Shown here piece after piece: positions 47,155 to 58,686 of a stretch of DNA of 64,000 bases. Location: contig CM040107.1 in the NCBI GenBank assembly GCA_022496805.1, forward strand, positions 12,172,501 through 12,236,500, written 5' to 3'. This DNA comes from Pohlia nutans. Lineage: Eukaryota > Streptophyta > Bryopsida > Bryales > Mniaceae. A program made the position numbers and the translations under genes. The notes beneath the pieces were generated by a model that saw nothing but the letters and a program-made list of their open reading frames with translations, was not told where the DNA came from and did not search any database. Within the stretch, counting starts at the first letter, position 1. The number at the start of each line of letters is the position of its first letter.

Positions 47155-50085
47155 GTGAGTTACATACCTTTTTTTTTTTCTTGCGAATTTGATCCTCACA
47201 TTTTCTGTTGTCAAAGATCCTCCATTGTTCCTGCACATACAAGTTGTTGAGGAGCGTGGGTTTTAGGGTGTTGCTGCCAACGTGTAAACGAGATAAAGGC
47301 GCCAGCAGTTAGGGTTAGGGTTTCAGCAGTCAAGCTTTTTAAGAGCTAGACTGTTGTGAATGTGTGTGACTGGAAATCCCGACAATATTTCCTTGATTCT
47401 TGACCTCTAGAGGCCGGTTTATTCAGTTTAGAAGCTGTCGAATGCGAACTTGTCTTACACCGATCGACATAGCTCTAGAACATTCTTGATCACTGCATTC
47501 TTGATCTAATTACATTCGTGATCACTGCATTCTTGATCACTGCAATCAATACTGTAAGCTTCATCTAGTATACCATATTAGCGGTAAAGAAATAGGAATT
47601 ATGCAACACCAACGAACGAGGCAAGATTAGCGACAATTATTCAATACTCTAGAGCATTGACAAACTCAATTATAATTGTCGATCAGAAAGATGCATCGAT
47701 CATCTAGATCTAGTGGTGGCAGTTGCGAATTGATCATCTGAAGCCTCATCAGTTGCGAATTGATCATCTGAAGTGTCAATGAAGCCTGAGCTCAGGGAGG
47801 AAGGTCGTTGACAACAAGGCATGAATGCGCGCTTTGACGTAAATTGCAGCAACATTCAATCATTCCAATGCAGTCATTCCTGAAACAGGTTCATGTTTAT
47901 TTCTCCCTTTGTGTGTAGTTCGATCACAATTCTTGGATGCATGATCTTGTGGCTTGGGAGGTTTCCTGAGCCTTCCTCACAAGGAAACACCGCACTGGTA
48001 CATCTCAAGCTCATGTGAATGCTGTGGAGAATGACCCGATCTGCTTAGAGCCTCGTCTCAGATTTGACTATTTCAATATAGAGATTTTATGTCGGAGAAT
48101 CTGTTGAACATTCTGTCAACTGAATTCTTACATTCTTGTTAGAATTTACGAATGTTCATATATGACGTACTGTAAGCACAATCTGGCAAATGAATCTTCT
48201 TGTGGAGTAGTAAGTAGTAACTAACTTTTCTCAACTACAGAGCTTCAATTGGTGATCATCAAGGTGAGTAGGTCGGCAGAAATATTGAGCGACCGACACC
48301 TTGCAATCTAATTAATTTCAAGCAAACTGGACCACGTATGAGGTAGACAGTATAATTCATGAAATGCAGCTGAGATTTAGACTTTAGACATGTATACTGC
48401 AATCATTCGGAGACATTCCTTAGTTGGTATACACATGTATCAGCTAGTATCAATAGACTCATATAAATCATAATATAAAAACTGAAACTTGTTGATCTTT
48501 ATCACATCATCCCTGTATACAAATTTTTAATCAGATTTGCGCTGTTGTCTTTACTCTTTAAATTTGGATTTAAACAATCCTGCAGTCACTAGTACGATTA
48601 ATTTTGATGCGAACTGCAAAGAAATGCCAAATGAATGTGTTGTTATCTTTTTCAATTCTTCACAATCACAACTGGGATACTTAGTCAACCATGATATACT
48701 GGTCGGAAGGTATTTGTGTGGGTGGGCTCTATCGATCATGGCCTTTGTGTGCTCTCCTGCAGACAGGGTTCCTGATCAGACTCGTAATAGAAAGAAATTG
48801 CCCTGCTTGAACTTATGCTTCCCCTCGTGTAAACGGCCCTAGTATCATTGAGTCAATCTAGTAAACAGGGAGCTTTATCAAGACAACTAATTTCCCTGCT
48901 CGTGATATTAGGTAGAAATAGAGTCAGTATCACAAACCGCAAGAGGATCGTTTCCAGGTGACCAAATTGACAAAGTAGATGAGGAAGCTCGGTTAGATAT
49001 ATATAATCATTACATGAATTTGATAATGAAATGAAGTGAAGAACCTTAAGTTAAATGTTGTACATATGAAACAATCTGTGAGTATAATCTGTGAAGTTAA
49101 CACGAGTGGGAGCTAGCTAGAACAGGTGTTTAACCCTATAGTGCCCAGGAGACCATAATGTGGTCACTCGGTCATCGGAAAAGGGAATTCCGGAAAATCC
49201 GTAAAGATTTAAGTTTAATACTCTGAGGTTCAGAGTTGCACAATTCTTAATGTCATCTTCTAGGAAAAAAAAATTTCAATTTGGAGCTGTGCAACTATCA
49301 AAATACGTATGAACAAAACATGAAAATACTGCAAATACTTGAAAATGTAGTAAATACTTACGAATATGGCATATGTACTATGCGGTATTTCTTCTGTTTG
49401 GAAGTTTGTTATCTTGAAAAAAAATTTGGATTGTGTTCTCTTATTCATATTCCATTAGTGTATCTACTCCGATCTTGATCAATGTACAAACTCCTTTCAT
49501 ATTTTAACGTATAATTGTTGTCCTAAACCGTACATGGATAAGTCACTATCGCTTGGAAAATTCACAATAATTATGTGTCAGTCAGTTCTTGACATGAAAG
49601 TTTGCAATGGAGAGGTGTTGACATAGGTCATTGCTGAACCTCTTCACTTTTATTTTTGAAAATGCCGTCATGGTTTCAAATTTATGTGTTCTCCCACTCA
49701 ACTTACTGCAACTTCATTATCATTACAGAAAGTCGGAATCCTCTAGATAGTAGGCCCTTACCATCACAGGGCATAAAGTCAGTATCTAGATGGCAAATTA
49801 AGCTAGAGTTAGATCATAGTCTCGGTCTAGACGGCGAATTAAATGCAAGTACTAAACCCTAATTGGAGAGTGCAGGTGCTGGTGATGGTGCGCATGTCTG
49901 ATGCGTTAATAGTGGCTTCATAACAATTGCATGAAATTGGGAAAAAAGCCGCAGGATACCCCAATATCGATGAGGTCATGCTGGTCGACTTCTTCGTGAG
50001 TGTCAAAATGATTGTAGAGGTCTGTAAATGTGTTTTTGCATATTGATGAGTCTCACGGGTTCTACCCGTAGTGGAGTCCCACACC
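47155..50085. other. long intron or spacer of the TNPA-like gene
   Basis: No exon was recognised. It contains duplicated CAGTTGCGAATTGATCATC words near 47727 and 47753, and TGATCACTGCATTC repeats at 47480-47545. A frame at 48537-48842 has no domain or coding signature. Confidence 0.4.
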
Positions 50086-50310
50086 CTTCGAAGACAAAGT
50101 GACTCCCGCAAGTCATACTCACCGGACAGTGTGACTCGCTTGAGTCATACTCTCTTGACAGAGAGACTCGCTTAAGTCATACTCTTGGGACAGTGTGACT
50201 CCCTTGAGTCATACTCTCAGGATATTGTGACGCCATTGAGTCACATTTTGAAGTTAGTGTGACTCCTTCTAGTCGTAATGACGGGACTTCTGTACTGTGA
50301 CTCCTAGTGT
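50085..50310. repeat. AGTCAT-bearing tandem array inside the CACTA element
   Basis: Five to six units of about 40-48 bp follow the pattern GTGACTC-x-CTTGAGTCATACTCT-x-GGACA. Each unit holds two inverted half-words, GACTC and GAGTC. It ends at the acceptor of the next TNPA-like exon. Confidence 0.7.
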
Positions 50311-50313
50311 CAG

Positions 50314-53300
50314 GATATGGATAAGGAAGTAGGGAATGTGTTAAAAGTAGTTGCCAACATGCCAAATGATATGCAAGTCGAAGTATTTCGCTCGATTTCT
50401 AGTTTCCCGGCAATTACATTGCCGATTTTGGAAATGACGTCAAATGAGCTTGCGGGTGTTTTAAAGAGCAGCCGAGGCATACCCGCACAAGAGCCTTGCG
50501 GAATTCAAGAGCAGGGGGCTGGTGATGCTGTAGGCACCGTGAACTCCGCGTGTTTAGTGCGCACTCGAGCAGCGCAGAAGGAGCTAGAAGGTGAGCTTCA
50601 GAGTGGTGACGGGGACAGCAGCTAGGACGAGCAATCAGAGGAGGAGGCATTCGTCGAGACGCGGTCAACATCAAAGAAGCGGAAGGTAAGACCATGAATT
50701 CTACGTGAGATGTTTCAGATTTGTAATGATTCATAGTTATGTCAAACTTAAGATTACCTGACTAGGAAGATTAAGAACTGATGTTTTTTTTTTAAATTGT
50801 TGTCATCCATTCCTATTCTGAATCCGATTTCTCTAAATAGGCAAATGTCAAAGTTCATTCTTGAAATTAGGCGTCGACGTGGTCAGCTAAGTGATACGTT
50901 GCAGCGGTTGTCTTGTATTCAGGGGGTGCACTCACATTTACCGGATCAGCCTAGGGCGTGGGCGGTGTTCCATCGTCGAAAGCCAACGAAGATTGTTGAA
51001 TAAACACGGGTGAGGAGAAGAGTTGTCATGGACGAGGATAACCGACAAACCGAGCTCTCGGGCGATACGCTGGAGGGGGAGGAATGGGCGAGGAATGACG
51101 AAGAGGAGTACTATGCGGATGAAGACGACGGTGGTCAGCAAGGAGAGGCAAACATGGAGTTCCTTGATGAGTTGGAGTTGCGGCAGCTGTCAGTGTTGCG
51201 GCGGATGGCCCAGAAGGGTGCACACTTGACACACTTGAAGGAGAGGGTGCACAACGTGAAAGCTTCTCCGCACCGGCAATCGAAGTTGAAGAACTTGAGG
51301 AGGAACATTAAGAAATCCGACAACATTGATTTGGGCACTGCCGAAGGAAGTCGCATGTCGGTAGAAGTTGATCAAGTTGGGTGCCCCACGGGACTGCACC
51401 GACCTGATTCGCTGACTAGACTGCGAGGATATTCCCGGGACTTGGACTGGAGCGTGGACAACTTCAAGGAACATCCTCGATCTCTACTGCTTGCGATAAA
51501 GGAAAAAATGGCGGCGCAATTCGAATACCGGGGCGGACTCGGTGATGTTCCTGACGAGGTGTTCTTCCAAGAATTGCGGACACAGAAGCGGACAAAGAGG
51601 TCAAACATGAAGAAGATGTTGGAGCAAGGTCTTCCTCTTCCCGGGTATATCAAGAAACAACATGTGGAGATCTTCAAGAGATTGATCACAAGGACAGACA
51701 AGATCGCCGAGGCGTATCGGATGAAGGCTTGCAGGAAGAGTGTGCAAAATGTGTCCCACTCCGGGCGATCAGAGGGGGAAGTTAGATCCCGGCTTGTAAG
51801 TGACTCCTGAAACCACTCTACCATGTTAAAAGTAATGTCGTTTGAGTGTAGAATACGTGACTAGGAGCAGTCATGTTTACGAACCACATGAGTGTGCACT
51901 CTGGTTCACATGACTCCATCCATTTGTATACACGGAGGAGATTTAATTATATGACTCATGACAATCATAGTTGCTTGGATTGTTTAATATTGATCCCTTC
52001 GCATCTTTTTCATGGATTCGCAGTTGCTTCTCTCACAGGCTGCAGATTTGGATCGCCCCCCAACGCAGTTGGAAGTAGAGACGGAGCTTCATACACCCCG
52101 GAAATCAAACCGCAACCAATCGTCTTCTTCAAAGGGAGGAGAGCGGGGCATTGTAGCGGTCCGGAGCGAGTTGCATTCTTTCTAGGATAGCGTGAAGGGT
52201 GAATTGGAGGACATGAAGGCCATGTTCAAAGAGCTTCTGCAGGAGATCCGCAAGCAAAAGGCGGGGGCGACACCACTAGCTTCGTCTGAGGTGGGCACCA
52301 CGGGGTTGCAGGAACCTCCAATGCATGAAGAGGGGCCCTCTGAAGAAGAAGCCTCAGTCGGGGACCCGTACAAGGAAAAAACTATACAAAAGTCCTCTGC
52401 AGCTGTCGTCAGTGCTCCAACGGTTGAGGCAGCACTCGCATCTCCGGAGGTACGTGCTCTAACCTGAATGTTAGAGATAGTATTGTACAAACAAACTGGC
52501 GTGCATCAACCCTAAAGGAAAAGAATGTAGAAAAAGTGAATAAAGATGCCAAATTGTTCCAATTTTTGAAAACCAATCGGATAAAATCGCTAGTTTTTAT
52601 TGAAATCATTCAAATATGTGGATGAAAACATAATTCTAGATGAATATGTTAGGGAGATGCATTGGGGGTCCGGTTGAATAGGGAGAGGGAGTCGCCACTA
52701 AATTATACTCTTGCATGTGAGCTACCAGGAGCCTAAGGAAAGCGGGAAGTCGGGGGGAAGTGATTGTAAGGAGGTACCGGTCGAAGTCTGTGGCCAGATG
52801 CTGCCTAGGAAGGATAAGCAGCCTCCGAGGAAGAGGAGGGGCGAGGCCGAAAAACTCTTGGTGGACCAACCCACGCAACCTAAACGGCGAGCATCAGCAA
52901 AAGAAAAGGTAAGTTGGCTCTCAACCCGTCACATATGCAAAATGTGGCAGGCATTAGTCATAAACTTGAATTATCACATAGACGCGTTATAATTATAAAG
53001 AATTAATATAACAGCGAGTAGTTGTTTTTGTTTCAAATATTAGTGACTAGTCAAACGTTGCATTGACTCCAAATATGTTATTAATTCTTGGTCATGGAGG
53101 TGTTGCATCCAGATTGCCGAGGAGGACTTGTCTGAGCGTGCAGTGAAGACGGTGGCCAAGGGAGGTGCTAGAGGAGGGAGTCCATTGAAGAAGATGAATG
53201 TGAGAGTTGGGGGGAAGTTTCCAGTGGTTAGGGTGTCCAATTCATAGCGTAAAAAGATAGTCGTTCTGAACGTTGTAGGCTTGCTATGCGACATCCAGCC

Positions 53301-54313
53301 ACTGCACGATAAGCGGGAATGGGGTGCAGACCTAGTGGTCCTTTATGACAAAGACTTCAATGTGAAAATTAAGATGAGGGCCGACTGTGGGAAATTCTTG
53401 ACGTCGTTGTGTAGGAGTTTCGATGTTGGGATTTGGTTGCCCATAGAGCAAGGTCTCCTAGAAGTAGTGGCCAAGTTCTTGGCAAGAGGAACACGGATGA
53501 AGTGGAGTTTCCTGTGGGGAAAAGAAACTCACGATGGCACAAGAGACCTCAACGATCTTTTTAGCATGATACCCAACCCGACAGTTGGTGCAGGTCGTTG
53601 CCTTCAATTTGACTGTGATGTAGCTGCAACGGCGCGCTCCCCACCCTCAAATGTGATTAATCTTGCACAATGGGACCCGTTAGAGCATAACGACGACTTT
53701 TTGAGCAGAATCATAGAGCCATTCAAAGCTTTAGCCCGCAACCCCTCTGACGTTGAATACTGCTTGGGGCACTTGGCCAACAAGGTCGGCTTAGCATCGA
53801 TACCACGTAACTTAGTAGGTCCATGGTGCATCATCTGTTGTTTCTTTTCTTTTTTTTCCATGGGTTTCCTAACCTTGAATCTTATCAACCGCGGACGCAG
53901 GAATTTGAAGCATTGCCGGCAGTTGTGGAGGCTTTAGCTCCAGTGGTGGCCACGAGCTCAAAGGTGATAGAGGCTTCAACCCCAACCTTGGCCACGGGCT
54001 CAAAGATGGCGGAGGTTTCAACTCCTGTGTTGGCTATCGGGTCGAAGGTTACAATCTTTGACTTCGACGAAGAGATGAAGGCGACGAGGACAGCGGTAGG
54101 TCACGGTGTGATTGTCAGCTTTGCAGGAGGTACACTACATGGGCGATTATTGAGGAAGGCAATGTTTCTGTGGCAATTTCTTCCATCGTTCCGGGATCGG
54201 AGGGGGTCTGGCTGTACGAGGCAAACAACGACAATGAGCATCCAATGGTCCGTTTAGGAGATGCACTGAACTCTATGACCAAGTGGCCACTGGAAGCAGT
54301 GAAGGCAGCGTGA
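50314..54313 (+). pseudogene. TNPA-like gene with coiled-coil, basic and HAD exons
   Basis: Exons inferred from frames and GT-AG borders: 50314-50685 (acidic, KKRK end); 50841-51795 with the main domain, FEYRGGLGDVPDEVFFQEL to HSGRSEGEVRSRL, resembling the plant Transposase_24 type; 52024-52449 (coiled coil, LEDMKAMFKELLQEIRKQ); about 52730-52908 (Lys/Arg-rich, nuclear-localisation-like); 53113-53815 (HAD domain, listed separately); 53901 onward, with three copies of an EAxxPxLATxSKV repeat; and a last exon ending TGA 54311-54313 (GDALNSMTKWPLEAVKAA). Stops inside exons are TAG 50623, TAA 51001, TAG about 52183 and TAG about 53246. TNPA-type proteins bind subterminal repeats and can remove methylation in En/Spm; that role here is inferred. 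Exon linkage after 52449 is uncertain. Confidence 0.6.
53245..53815 (+). pseudogene. FCP1/NIF-like HAD phosphatase domain captured in the CACTA element
   Basis: The frame reads KIVVLNVVGLLCD where family members have a VLDxNGxL-type nucleophile motif, so the catalytic Asp is Asn (GAC to AAC). It continues KMRADCGKFLTSLC, FDVGIWLP, FLWGKETHDGTRDL, LQFDCDVAATARSPPSNVI and DDFLSRIIEPFKALA, then DVEYCLGH. The order R..C..FL, FDVGIW, a DD-type acidic motif followed by NPP-N-I, then DxFL.R-x5-A and DV..Y matches the NIF/CTD small-phosphatase fold. A TAG stands just before the domain at about 53246-53248. In cells these enzymes dephosphorylate the RNA polymerase II tail. With the nucleophile changed it would be catalytically dead. 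Confidence 0.62.
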
Positions 54314-54599
54314 ATTGCACATTGTAAGATCCTGGCCATCAGCTTTTTTATGTGTTGAGGAGGAGTAGAAGCTGCTAATGCTAGATAGCGCCATCGTCTA
54401 GGACTTTCTGTGAATAATGGGCTATCCTTTGTGATACTCAGTTTCATTTTAAACTGAACTGAATTTCATTTCTCGGTTGTATCTTTTGTTTCTCTTTCAT
54501 TGCCTCCTTTTGTACTTGCGTAGCGAACTTCTAATTGAGTCATTCTCCCTTGCCGTGACTTCCTTGTCGTAATCGCAAATCACTAATAACAATAATGCA

Positions 54600-55431
54600 A
54601 ACCCAACGCCATGCCGACACACGCATCGTACAAAACTACTAGAAACATGACTCTCAGTCACCCGTATGTGACTCTATGTAGTCATATACGGCAATATATA
54701 TCAGTAATAAGAAGACTAGTATTAGTCATGCAGTGACCGAAGTGTTACCAGTTTTGTCACTACAGCTAGTCATATTTGGTTTGCACTGTAGCAAAAAGAT
54801 GACTGGCAGTCATGAAAACATGACTAGATCCAGTCACAGACGCTGTCGTCACATTCCAATTGCCTTGCCACGTCTGCCAAAAATATGACTAGACCGAGTT
54901 GTATTCCAAGTCAGCACAAAATAAAACTCGTGGTCACAGTCCACGTGCATTGCCACGTCACCAGAATATAACTCAACAGAGTCACATTCCACGTCAACAA
55001 CAAATATGACTGACAGTCACATTACACGTCAGCTAAAAATATGACTGACAGTCACATTACACGTGGAGGTCGCCACGTCAGCAGAAATATGACTCAAAAG
55101 AGTGACATTCCACGTCAGCCTAAAATGTGACTACACAGAGTCATATACCACGTCGGTTTTTTCTGCCCGGGCAGGTCAATGAAAGTTGTGTAACCCAAGG
55201 CCGGTCAACCCTATCCGTCCAATGCTGACGTGGCGCTTAGATTCCGCCTTTGTATACGCTGGGGAGCGTATTTATTTTTATGACTCAATGTCTGAAGCGA
55301 CTCGTCGGTAATGACTAGGTACCGTCATCCCGCGTGTCACATTCAGAAATCCCACTGCAGTCACATTTTCCAATTTTATGACTCCGCATATTCATAAACG
55401 CTAGTCACAAAAAGGCCACTTTGTTGTAGTG
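54600..55431. repeat. right subterminal AGTCAT/TGACT array and terminal repeat
   Basis: About 25 copies of ATGACT or AGTCA(C/T) occur, often as ATGACT-xxx-AGTCAC inverted pairs set in a repeating CCACGTCAGC...AAATATGACT frame (54880-55160). The 10-bp TIR closes the element at 55422-55431. This matches the left end in word content and suits transposase-binding sites. Confidence 0.85.
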
Positions 55432-55434
55432 ATC

Positions 55435-55985
55435 ATTACAGGGTTAAGGTCAAAATCTCCTTCATTGTATGCCGTGAGTGTGCAAGTATTGAAATGAACG
55501 GCTGTCCCAATGTACACGCTAATTATAGTTCGACACCTAATTTAAACTTGTCCTCTAATTCTCATTGTGGAGCAATTACCTGGCGTTTCATCTGATTGAC
55601 TCGAGAATCAATAAAAAAGATTTCTGAGACTCTTGCATTTCATGACACTGATTTCAAAGAAAGTACAAATGAAGTAGTATATGATTAACTGGAGCAATTA
55701 ATGAAGAGGTTCTAGGTTTAGGGTGATGATAAAAATAACACCAACTCATGGATAATTCTTGTACTACAACAAACTACACATGAGCTCTTTAAACAGGTTC
55801 TATCAATGTGTAATTATGTAGGCCCCATCAAAAAAGTTGTTCCGGCCTATTTGAACTTGTGTAACTGGAATACATCGCAGAAATACAAACATGCCATGTT
55901 ACATGACTACTCGTCATCCTCATTGTCATTGTAATCGTCTTCCTCATAAGTAACCTTGAAATTTACTTCAAATGAATGAAGTCCA
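55435..55985. other. flanking DNA right of the CACTA element, no gene seen
   Basis: No coding frame. It may hold the 3' untranslated region of the minus-strand SINA-like ORF. Confidence 0.35.
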
Positions 55986-55986
55986 C

Positions 55987-56472
55987 TCAAATGCTTGGCA
56001 GTATTTGGAGAAAGTCGTTCTCCAAATACTCTTCGACGCGTCCTAGGTAAATGGCTTCTGCACATTCCATGATGTATTGAAGGGAATGGTCTTTGCGCCT
56101 AACTTGGAGATTGAATTTCTTGATGTCAAAGCTTCCAAAATAAATGCAGAAAAATATAACTTCCATGCTTTCATGAACCTTGCAATGGATAAGATAGATT
56201 TCACGAGCCATCACCATCACAAAACGTTTTGAGGTTCCCATTCTGAAAGACACTCCAGAGTCATTGTTTGTATGTGCCGTTGTTTTTATCTCATGGACCT
56301 CTGTGGAATGCCAAAAGAAGGGATCATGCGTGGCCTCGTAATCGCATTCTGGTACTGGACAGCGCAAGGGCTTGTAATCACAATAATGTTCATGCTTCTC
56401 TACTTCGCTTGGCCTTTGCATCTCTCCACAACCATGGCAAGTATACTTACGGCCCACCGAGAAGGATTCCAT
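55987..56472 (-). CDS. SINA-like protein (SIAH-type zinc finger) without RING
   Basis: An uninterrupted 161-codon frame starts MESFSVGRKYTCHGCGEM and shows the SIAH-type double zinc finger: C-x2-C, then KHEHYC, CPVPEC and HSTEVH in order. A degenerate SINA C-terminal region follows (RFVMVMAREIYLI, FFCIYFGSFDIKKFNLQV, LQYIMECAEAIYLG). SINA proteins are E3 ubiquitin ligases whose N-terminal RING binds E2 enzymes. Here the RING is absent, either because an upstream exon is not recognised or because it was lost. It has no stops, unlike the surrounding transposon genes, so it may be a resident gene or a recent copy. The ATG is the first in frame. Confidence 0.65.
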   Translation of the reverse strand: MESFSVGRKYTCHGCGEMQRPSEVEKHEHYCDYKPLRCPVPECDYEATHDPFFWHSTEVHEIKTTAHTNNDSGVSFRMGTSKRFVMVMAREIYLIHCKVHESMEVIFFCIYFGSFDIKKFNLQVRRKDHSLQYIMECAEAIYLGRVEEYLENDFLQILPSI

Positions 56473-56639
56473 GAAGGTAGTTATTGATTAGCGGTAAGTG
56501 GCGGTGCTTTAGTTTAGCCCTAGCATGCCATAAATATTAATTGTATAACAAATAGTTGTATACTGAAAGCGAAAACATTAAATGAGACATAGATAACGTA
56601 AAGGACATTGCAATGAAACATTAGTTTAATATAATTGTT

Positions 56640-56960
56640 TGAAATTTGACGTTCATAAAATATGACAATAATGACATACATTATTTGATGTTAATGACAT
56701 TAGTGACGTTAGTTAAATTAATGACATTAGTGACATCAGTAACATAATTGACAATCATTAGTAACATGAGTGACATTAGTGACATTCATGACAATAGTAA
56801 CTATATTTAATTGATTTAAACTTTACTCTATATTACTTGTATTCTATTAACTATAGCATACTATATATTTCACCCACTTATAATTAAAGCAATTAAATTT
56901 CAGTTGGTTGTTGCATCGCTAATGACATTAACGTCATTAATACTTCTAATAGTTACATTT
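56640..56960. repeat. degenerate TGACATTAG repeat
   Basis: GACATTAGTGAC and variants (GACATCAGTAAC, AACATGAGTGAC) recur about ten times between 56660 and 56810, with weaker copies to 56940. The surroundings to 57478 are AT-rich without a gene. Confidence 0.7.
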
Positions 56961-57478
56961 CATTTGAATGTTATTTACATCAAGAATACTAAATTAGATC
57001 AACTTCAAAATATAAGGGCACAAGTCATCTTCTTTGCATGTATAGGGTTGAAGCTGAAAACCTTCACCAATCTCCACGTTCATCTACTAAAACTATACAA
57101 TTGCTAATATAAATATCTTTCTTCTTTGTAATGTAACTGTTCCTTCTTCACAAAATTGAATGGCAGTTTGAGTGACGATTCAATCAAAATCCCGATCATG
57201 AGCTCCTTTCAGAAGCTATATCTTTCCCACACACCGTTGAGTTTACTAGATATTACTGCTTAGTGTGCTATAGTAGCCTTGTAGTATACACAATCGGCTT
57301 CATAACTCCTGCCATTACCCATCTGTCTTCTTCCATCTCTTACTCGCATCCCTTAAACATACACTTTGTAGAACTCAAAGAATGAGATAAAGCACACCAA
57401 CTATGATAAGCATGCTGACAACTAGCAAATCTGCAATCCCAAGCAAATCAAATCCCTGAGTACAAAATGGGCAAGGGG

Positions 57479-58022
57479 CTATATCACAACGCATTGTATA
57501 TACAGAAACAAAACCTCTTTAGTATCAAGGTACAAAAATGGCAAAGGTATAGGGTAGCATGCTAGGCGCTTGTAGCTTGCCTTCATAGCCTTCAGTTGAG
57601 CAGCAAGAACAAGTCCGTGCCACTTCCACAATTCTTGTTTTCCCTGCGTTCTGAAGAACACTTCTTCAGCACGTTCACTTTTTTGTTTTGCATCTTCAAA
57701 TGCCCATCCTACTTGACCTTCAAAGAGTCCTTGCATGTGCTCAATTACCCCAGCCTCCGAATCCATCCTAAACTTTGCATCTCGAACCTCCTCAGCTGCG
57801 GCTGCAATGTCAACTTCACTTTGTTGCCCTTGTGCTTTTACTAAAAGCAATTTTGTTTCCGCAGCAAAAAAGTCAGCCTGCAAAATCTTCTGCCTCATCT
57901 CAGCCGCATCGACAAGCGATCTCCTGCATTGTGCTTGAGTTAAAATCTTCAGAAACTCCATCCCGCAACTCCCAATGCTTCGCTGCTGCGCTTGACCAAC
58001 GTATCCAAGGTCGGCATTTCAT
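57479..58022 (-). CDS. coiled-coil protein ORF
   Basis: The frame is open from just after a TGA at about 58024 to TAA 57479, with the first ATG at 57961 (160 codons). It is rich in Ala, Glu, Gln and Lys with heptad spacing (AAEMRQKILQADFFAAETKLL, FEDAKQKSERAEEVFF), and ends hydrophobic (FLYLDTKEVLFLYIQCVVI), perhaps past an unused splice site. It is upstream of, and on the same strand as, the SINA-like ORF; they might be exons of one gene across about 1 kb, but the join cannot be proved. No homologous family recognised. Confidence 0.45.
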
Positions 58023-58024
58023 TA

Positions 58025-58686
58025 TCTAAAAGGGACACGTACTCTTGTCATTCTCCGATGGCCATAGATTGCTGATTTGAAGCCTTGGACGGTAACCCAC
58101 CCCAACTCTCGGTCCGCTGTGCACACTCTATCAGCATTGTGTCTTCCTCTTCTACTTTGACTCTACAACATGCCCCTTTTCCAATCTACCCCCCTACTTG
58201 TCTGCCCTGCAGACCCTACCAGGCTTGCCTTCTCCCTCTCCAAGTTCGCCCTACGCAGCACCACATCGCACGTCCATTCTCCGTGAAGACACTAATTTGT
58301 TTTTATATTCTTCACGAGTTCATATGCAAAACCCTTTGCCTTTGCCAAATTGATTTGCCTTGTGTTCGGGACACTTGTGCGTTGATGAGTTATCATCCAC
58401 ATTTTCTCAACCCTCGTGAAAAATTCTGTATCCTCATTGTCAACATAGCGGTGTCAAACCTCGTTTGACCTAGAAGTAGAGAGTTAGGGTTTAAGAGTAG
58501 CTAGGAGTAGCCCAAATCTCCATAAATGAGTGTGGGAGTGACCATAATGGCATGTTTAGTTATTTATGCAGAGGAGGCACTCACGCGCGTGGTAGAGTTA
58601 TTGCTAGGGTCCGGTTTTGACGATAGGTGTCCGGATTGGTCACGGGATCTGGATTGGAAACCGGGTAGGGGAGGGACGGGTCAGGA
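58025..58686. other. region between the coiled-coil ORF and ORF D
   Basis: Pyrimidine-rich sequence with only short frames. From about 58600 the word GTCCGG/CCGGAT becomes frequent, marking the start of the motif-saturated segment around ORF D. Confidence 0.4.

Larger units (their letters stand above)
38994..55431. mobile_element. complete 16.4-kb CACTA (EnSpm) transposon with cargo domains
   Basis: The left end CACTACAACA (38994-39003) and the right end TGTTGTAGTG (55422-55431) are 10-bp perfect terminal inverted repeats. The 3-bp target duplication ATC stands at 38991-38993 and 55432-55434. Both ends and many internal gaps are packed with AGTCAT/ATGACT words, the expected subterminal transposase-binding repeats. 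Inside are a TNP2-type transposase gene on the minus strand, a TNPA-like gene on the plus strand, a SET-domain coding region and an FCP1/NIF-like HAD domain. Both gene sets are broken by stops, so the copy is probably not autonomous now, but intact ends mean it could still respond to transposase made elsewhere. Confidence 0.88.
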
